A DNA stretch of 64,000 nucleotides. It comes from Pseudomonas vancouverensis. GTDB taxonomy: Bacteria; Pseudomonadota; Gammaproteobacteria; Pseudomonadales; Pseudomonadaceae. The notes under the pieces are model-generated. The model worked only from the letters and a program-made list of their open reading frames with translations. It was not told where the DNA came from and did no database searches. The stretch covers positions 62,001-126,000 of the forward strand of contig NZ_RRZK01000032.1 of the NCBI RefSeq assembly GCF_004348895.1. The letters run 5' to 3'. The stretch's first letter is position 1; every line of letters begins with the position of its first letter. Positions 60,961-64,000 of the stretch are shown here, in pieces. A program made the position numbers and the translations under genes.

Positions 60961-63372
60961 TTACTCGGACAGTTTGTACGCAATCACATAGTCACCCATC
61001 TTGGTGCCCAGCGAACCGTGACCGCCGACGACCAGCAGTACGTATTGCTTGCCGTCCTTGCCGGTGTAGGTCATCGGGGTTGCCTGGCCGCCTGCGGGCA
61101 GGCGCGACTTCCACAGTTCCTTGCCGCTGTTGACGTCATAGGCGCGCAGGTACTGGTCCAGGGTGCCGCTGAGGAAGCCGACGCCGCCGGCCGTGACCAT
61201 CGAACCGCCCATGCTCGGCACGCCGAGGTTCATGCCGATAGGGATGGGCGAGCTGTCGCGGCTGGTGCCGTTCTTGCGTTTCCACACAACTTTGCCGGTG
61301 GTCAGGTCGATACCGGCCACGTAACCCCAGGCCGGTGCCTGGCAGGGTACGCCGAACGGCGACATCAGCGGGTGCATGATCACTGCGTAAGGCGCACCGG
61401 TGTTCGGTTGCACGCCGGCGGTTTCGCTTTCACGCTTGCTGCCGGCCTCGACCTTGGCGCGTGGCACCATTTTCGAGACGAACGCCATGTAGTTCGGGCT
61501 GGTGAACAGCATCTGCCGCACCGGGTCGACCGACACGCCGCCCCAGTTGAACACGCCGACGTTACCCGGATAAATCAGGCTGCCCTGTTCCGATGGCGGG
61601 GTGTATTGGCCTTCGTAGCGCAGCTCCTTGAACTGGATGCGGCACAGCAGTTGATCAAACGGGCTCGCGCCCCACATGGCTTTTTCGGTCAGTTCCGGAG
61701 CCAGCAGGTTCAGATCCGAACGGGCCTGGGTCGGGGCAGTGTGATCGCCCTGGACCGCGCCTTGCGGTACCGGGATCTCGCGGATCGGGATGATCGGCGT
61801 GCCGTCACGACGGTCGAGCACGTACAGGCTGCCCTGCTTGGTCGGCTGGATCACGGCCGGCTTGATGCCGTCGGCGGTTTTCATGTCCAGCAAGGTTGGC
61901 TGGCTGCCGACGTCCATGTCCCACAGGTCATGGTGGGTGAACTGGTAGTTCCAGCGCACTTTGCCGGTGGCCAGGTCCAGTGCGACCAGGCCAGCGCTGA
62001 ACTTCTCGGCGCCTGGGGTACGGTCGGCGCCCCACTGGTCAGGGGTCTGGTTGCCCAGTGGCAGGTAGACCATGCCGAGTTTTTCGTCGACGCTGGCCAG
62101 CGACCACATGTTGGCCGAGTTGCGGCTGTAGATCTGGCCAGGGGCCAGTGGTTCGGTGGCGTCCGGGTTGTTGCTGTCCCAGTTCCACACCAGATGACCG
62201 TCGCGCACGTCGTAAGCGCGGATCACACCGGACGGTTCGTTGGTCGACTCGTTGTCGGTGACGTGACCGCCCATGATCACCAGGTCACGGGTGATCGCGG
62301 CAGGCGACGTCGAGTAGTAGCCGCCCGGGGTGAACGGGCCGATGCCCTGGGTCAGATCGACCACACCCTTGTTGCCAAAGCCTTCGCAGATCTTGCCGGT
62401 GTCGGCGTTCAAAGCGATCAGGCGTGCATCGGCGGTAGGCAGGTACAAGCGGCGCGGGCAAGCCTGAGCAACGGTTTTGCCGGCGTCGGAAATAACGGCG
62501 GACGCTGCATTTTCAGTCTTGGCGTAGGCGGCTTCGTCGTAGTACGACACGCCACGGCAGGTCATGTGGGCGAAGCCCTTGAAGCCCACCGGACTCTTGA
62601 TCTGCGGGTCGAAACGCCAGAGTTCCTTACCGGTGTCCGGGTCCAGCGCCAGCACTTTGCTGTGGGCCGTGCAGGCATAGATCATGCCGTTGGCCTTGAG
62701 CGGGGTGTTTTCGTTGGTCAGCTCCACCGGGTCATCGGCAGTCGGCAGATCGCCGGTCTGGATGCGCCAGGCTTCCTGCAACTTGCCGACGTTGGCCGGG
62801 GTGATTTGCTTGAGCGGCGAATAACGGTCACCGAACTCGGTACGGCCATAAGCCTGCCAGTCGCCGTCGGGCATCTGCGGTGCGGTGCTGGTTGTGTCAG
62901 CGCTGTCACGACCCAATTCGCCGAAGGTTTCGCCCGGATGAGTGAACTGGCTGGCCACGGCGGTTGCGCCCGCCAGGACCACGGCCACGCTCAGGGCCGC
63001 GGTGCCCATGGGCGCAGGACCATCAACGAGCAATGGACGGCGGAACCACGGCAGCAGCAATACCACGCCCAGGGCAAACCACAGCGACAGGCGCGGCACC
63101 AGTTGCCACCAGTCCAGACCCACTTCCCACAAGGCCCAGACGGTGCTGGCGAACAGCACCAGCGCATACAGGCCCAGTGCCGCACGACGGCGGGCGATCA
63201 GCAGCACGCCGCTCAGTCCGAAGCCGATCCCGGCCAGCAGGTAGTACAGCGAGCCGCCGAGCATGCTCAGCTTGATCCCCCCGGCCAGCATGGCCAGGCC
63301 CATTAGCAGAAGCAGAATGCCGAGCAGGGTCGGCCATAGACGGCTTCGACCCAAGGCACCATCAGTGCTCAT
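60961..63372 (-). CDS. gcd: Membrane-bound PQQ-dependent glucose dehydrogenase
   Basis: This 803-residue enzyme oxidises periplasmic glucose to gluconolactone and feeds ubiquinone. The first 150 or so residues form five membrane segments (LWPTLLGILLLLMGLAMLAGG and following). The rest is an eight-bladed propeller with PQQ and metal-binding signatures such as DWQAYGRTEFGDRYSPLKQI and LDRRDGTPIIPI. Its position beside an OprB-type porin fits direct oxidative glucose use. Both genes are on the minus strand, 128 bp apart, with the porin upstream. Confidence 0.96.
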   Translation of the reverse strand: MSTDGALGRSRLWPTLLGILLLLMGLAMLAGGIKLSMLGGSLYYLLAGIGFGLSGVLLIARRRAALGLYALVLFASTVWALWEVGLDWWQLVPRLSLWFALGVVLLLPWFRRPLLVDGPAPMGTAALSVAVVLAGATAVASQFTHPGETFGELGRDSADTTSTAPQMPDGDWQAYGRTEFGDRYSPLKQITPANVGKLQEAWRIQTGDLPTADDPVELTNENTPLKANGMIYACTAHSKVLALDPDTGKELWRFDPQIKSPVGFKGFAHMTCRGVSYYDEAAYAKTENAASAVISDAGKTVAQACPRRLYLPTADARLIALNADTGKICEGFGNKGVVDLTQGIGPFTPGGYYSTSPAAITRDLVIMGGHVTDNESTNEPSGVIRAYDVRDGHLVWNWDSNNPDATEPLAPGQIYSRNSANMWSLASVDEKLGMVYLPLGNQTPDQWGADRTPGAEKFSAGLVALDLATGKVRWNYQFTHHDLWDMDVGSQPTLLDMKTADGIKPAVIQPTKQGSLYVLDRRDGTPIIPIREIPVPQGAVQGDHTAPTQARSDLNLLAPELTEKAMWGASPFDQLLCRIQFKELRYEGQYTPPSEQGSLIYPGNVGVFNWGGVSVDPVRQMLFTSPNYMAFVSKMVPRAKVEAGSKRESETAGVQPNTGAPYAVIMHPLMSPFGVPCQAPAWGYVAGIDLTTGKVVWKRKNGTSRDSSPIPIGMNLGVPSMGGSMVTAGGVGFLSGTLDQYLRAYDVNSGKELWKSRLPAGGQATPMTYTGKDGKQYVLLVVGGHGSLGTKMGDYVIAYKLSE

Positions 63373-63500
63373 AGTGTGATTCTCCGTGACGTTTCAAAGT
63401 GTGTCGCGCTGTAGTCACTGTAGATGACGATCCAGCGCGGGCATGGTTCAGTTCAAACTGGTTGGATTAATGCATTCCCACATTGGGCGTTTGAGGCGGG

Positions 63501-64000
63501 TCAGAATGAGGACTGGATCTTGAGTCCCCCGATCAACGCGTCATCCACCTCGTTCACCCCACCGGGATGGCGGATGTATTGCAGGTTCGGGCGCACGGTC
63601 AGCCAATTCGTGACGTGCACGCCGTAATAGAGTTCGGCGCTGTATTCGGTGTCCTGCGGCGGCAGATAGGACGGATCGTCATAGTCGTACACCGCGTGGG
63701 CCTGATTGCTCGCTTCGGCGTTCTTGCGATAGGCCGGGTTGACGTGGACGCGGGCCATGGCGAAACCGATGTCGTCCTTGGCGCGGGCATCAAACGGCCC
63801 CTTGTAGACGACGCCTGCCTGGACATAGTTGTCGATGGCATTGGTTTTCTTGTCGTGCATCGTGATGTTGGCGAACAGGTTCAGTCCCCTTGAATGGTCG
63901 CTGGCCAGGCTGGTGACCTGCTGTTGAGCGCCGAACCACACGCCATGCTTGCTCGATGCACTGCGATACGCCTCGCCACTCAGGGCGGCCGGCTGGCCAT
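63501..64000 (-). CDS. Carbohydrate-selective porin OprB family, C-terminal part
   Basis: The last 165 codons of a gene running off the window end are visible. They read as outer-membrane beta strands with alternating residues (GVWFGAQQQVTSLA, GLNLFANITMHD, VQAGVVYKGPF, LYYGVHVTNWLTVRPNLQYI) and finish with a C-terminal Phe (LKIQSSF), the barrel assembly signal. The sequence is typical of OprB sugar porins, and the place next to gcd supports glucose uptake into the periplasm. Its start is outside the window. Confidence 0.85.
   Translation of the reverse strand, partial: GQPAALSGEAYRSASSKHGVWFGAQQQVTSLASDHSRGLNLFANITMHDKKTNAIDNYVQAGVVYKGPFDARAKDDIGFAMARVHVNPAYRKNAEASNQAHAVYDYDDPSYLPPQDTEYSAELYYGVHVTNWLTVRPNLQYIRHPGGVNEVDDALIGGLKIQSSF

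Noticed and set aside
60961..63306. A 762-codon plus-strand frame across gcd
   Set aside because: It is antisense to the complete glucose dehydrogenase gene and has typical shadow composition.

Overview
The window is chromosomal DNA of a Pseudomonas, most likely of the P. fluorescens group. The evidence is the gene orders rlmN-pilF-rodZ-ispG-hisS-yfgM-bamB-der and lepA-lepB-rnc-era-recO-pdxJ, the nag cluster with an EIIA-HPr-EI fusion, a PQQ glucose dehydrogenase next to an OprB-type porin, GC-rich coding DNA, and many REP palindromes of the P. fluorescens kind. Most of it is conserved core genome.

Layout: 0-7.8 kb, rlmN end, pilus/cell-shape, isoprenoid, histidyl-tRNA and outer-membrane assembly genes, then der. 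7.8-9.8 kb, an aminotransferase/omega-amidase pair that fits methionine salvage. 9.8-17.5 kb (mostly minus), leuA with a possible 25-codon leader peptide, an M23 peptidase, xseA, a TauE/SafE permease, holC and pepA. 17.8-26.3 kb, lptFG, lepA-lepB-rnc-era, recO and pdxJ. 26.4-32.4 kb, mltF and purL. 32.5-40.1 kb, an N-acetylglucosamine operon nagR-nagA-nagB-nagF-nagE on the minus strand, with a candidate operator inside its promoter spacer. 40.1-49 kb, L,D-transpeptidase, two Nudix hydrolases, gamma-carbonic anhydrase, purT, guaB and guaA. 48.9-51.9 kb, a 1005-residue toxin-like protein. 52-57 kb, a multicopper oxidase, tadA, cmoAB, a lysoplasmalogenase and a chagasin-like inhibitor. 57-58.3 kb, a small AT-richer patch with two unknown genes. 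58.3-64 kb, a second-type Lon protease (AsrA-like), gcd and the end of an OprB porin.

The most accessory-looking feature is the toxin-like gene between guaA and the multicopper oxidase. It has a dermonecrotic-toxin-like N-terminal part, a hydrophobic centre, and a C-terminal region with GESH, E and GNTH motifs like those of the Tiki/TraB/ChaN/PMT-C2 fold. Other notable points are the possible leuA leader, the nag operator/promoter layout, an apparent deletion of the small gene usually found between lepB and rnc, and at least three REP sequence types. One REP element supplies the stop codon of mltF, and another palindrome fills the whole gap between two convergent stop codons. I saw no tRNA, rRNA, CRISPR array, insertion sequence or prophage.
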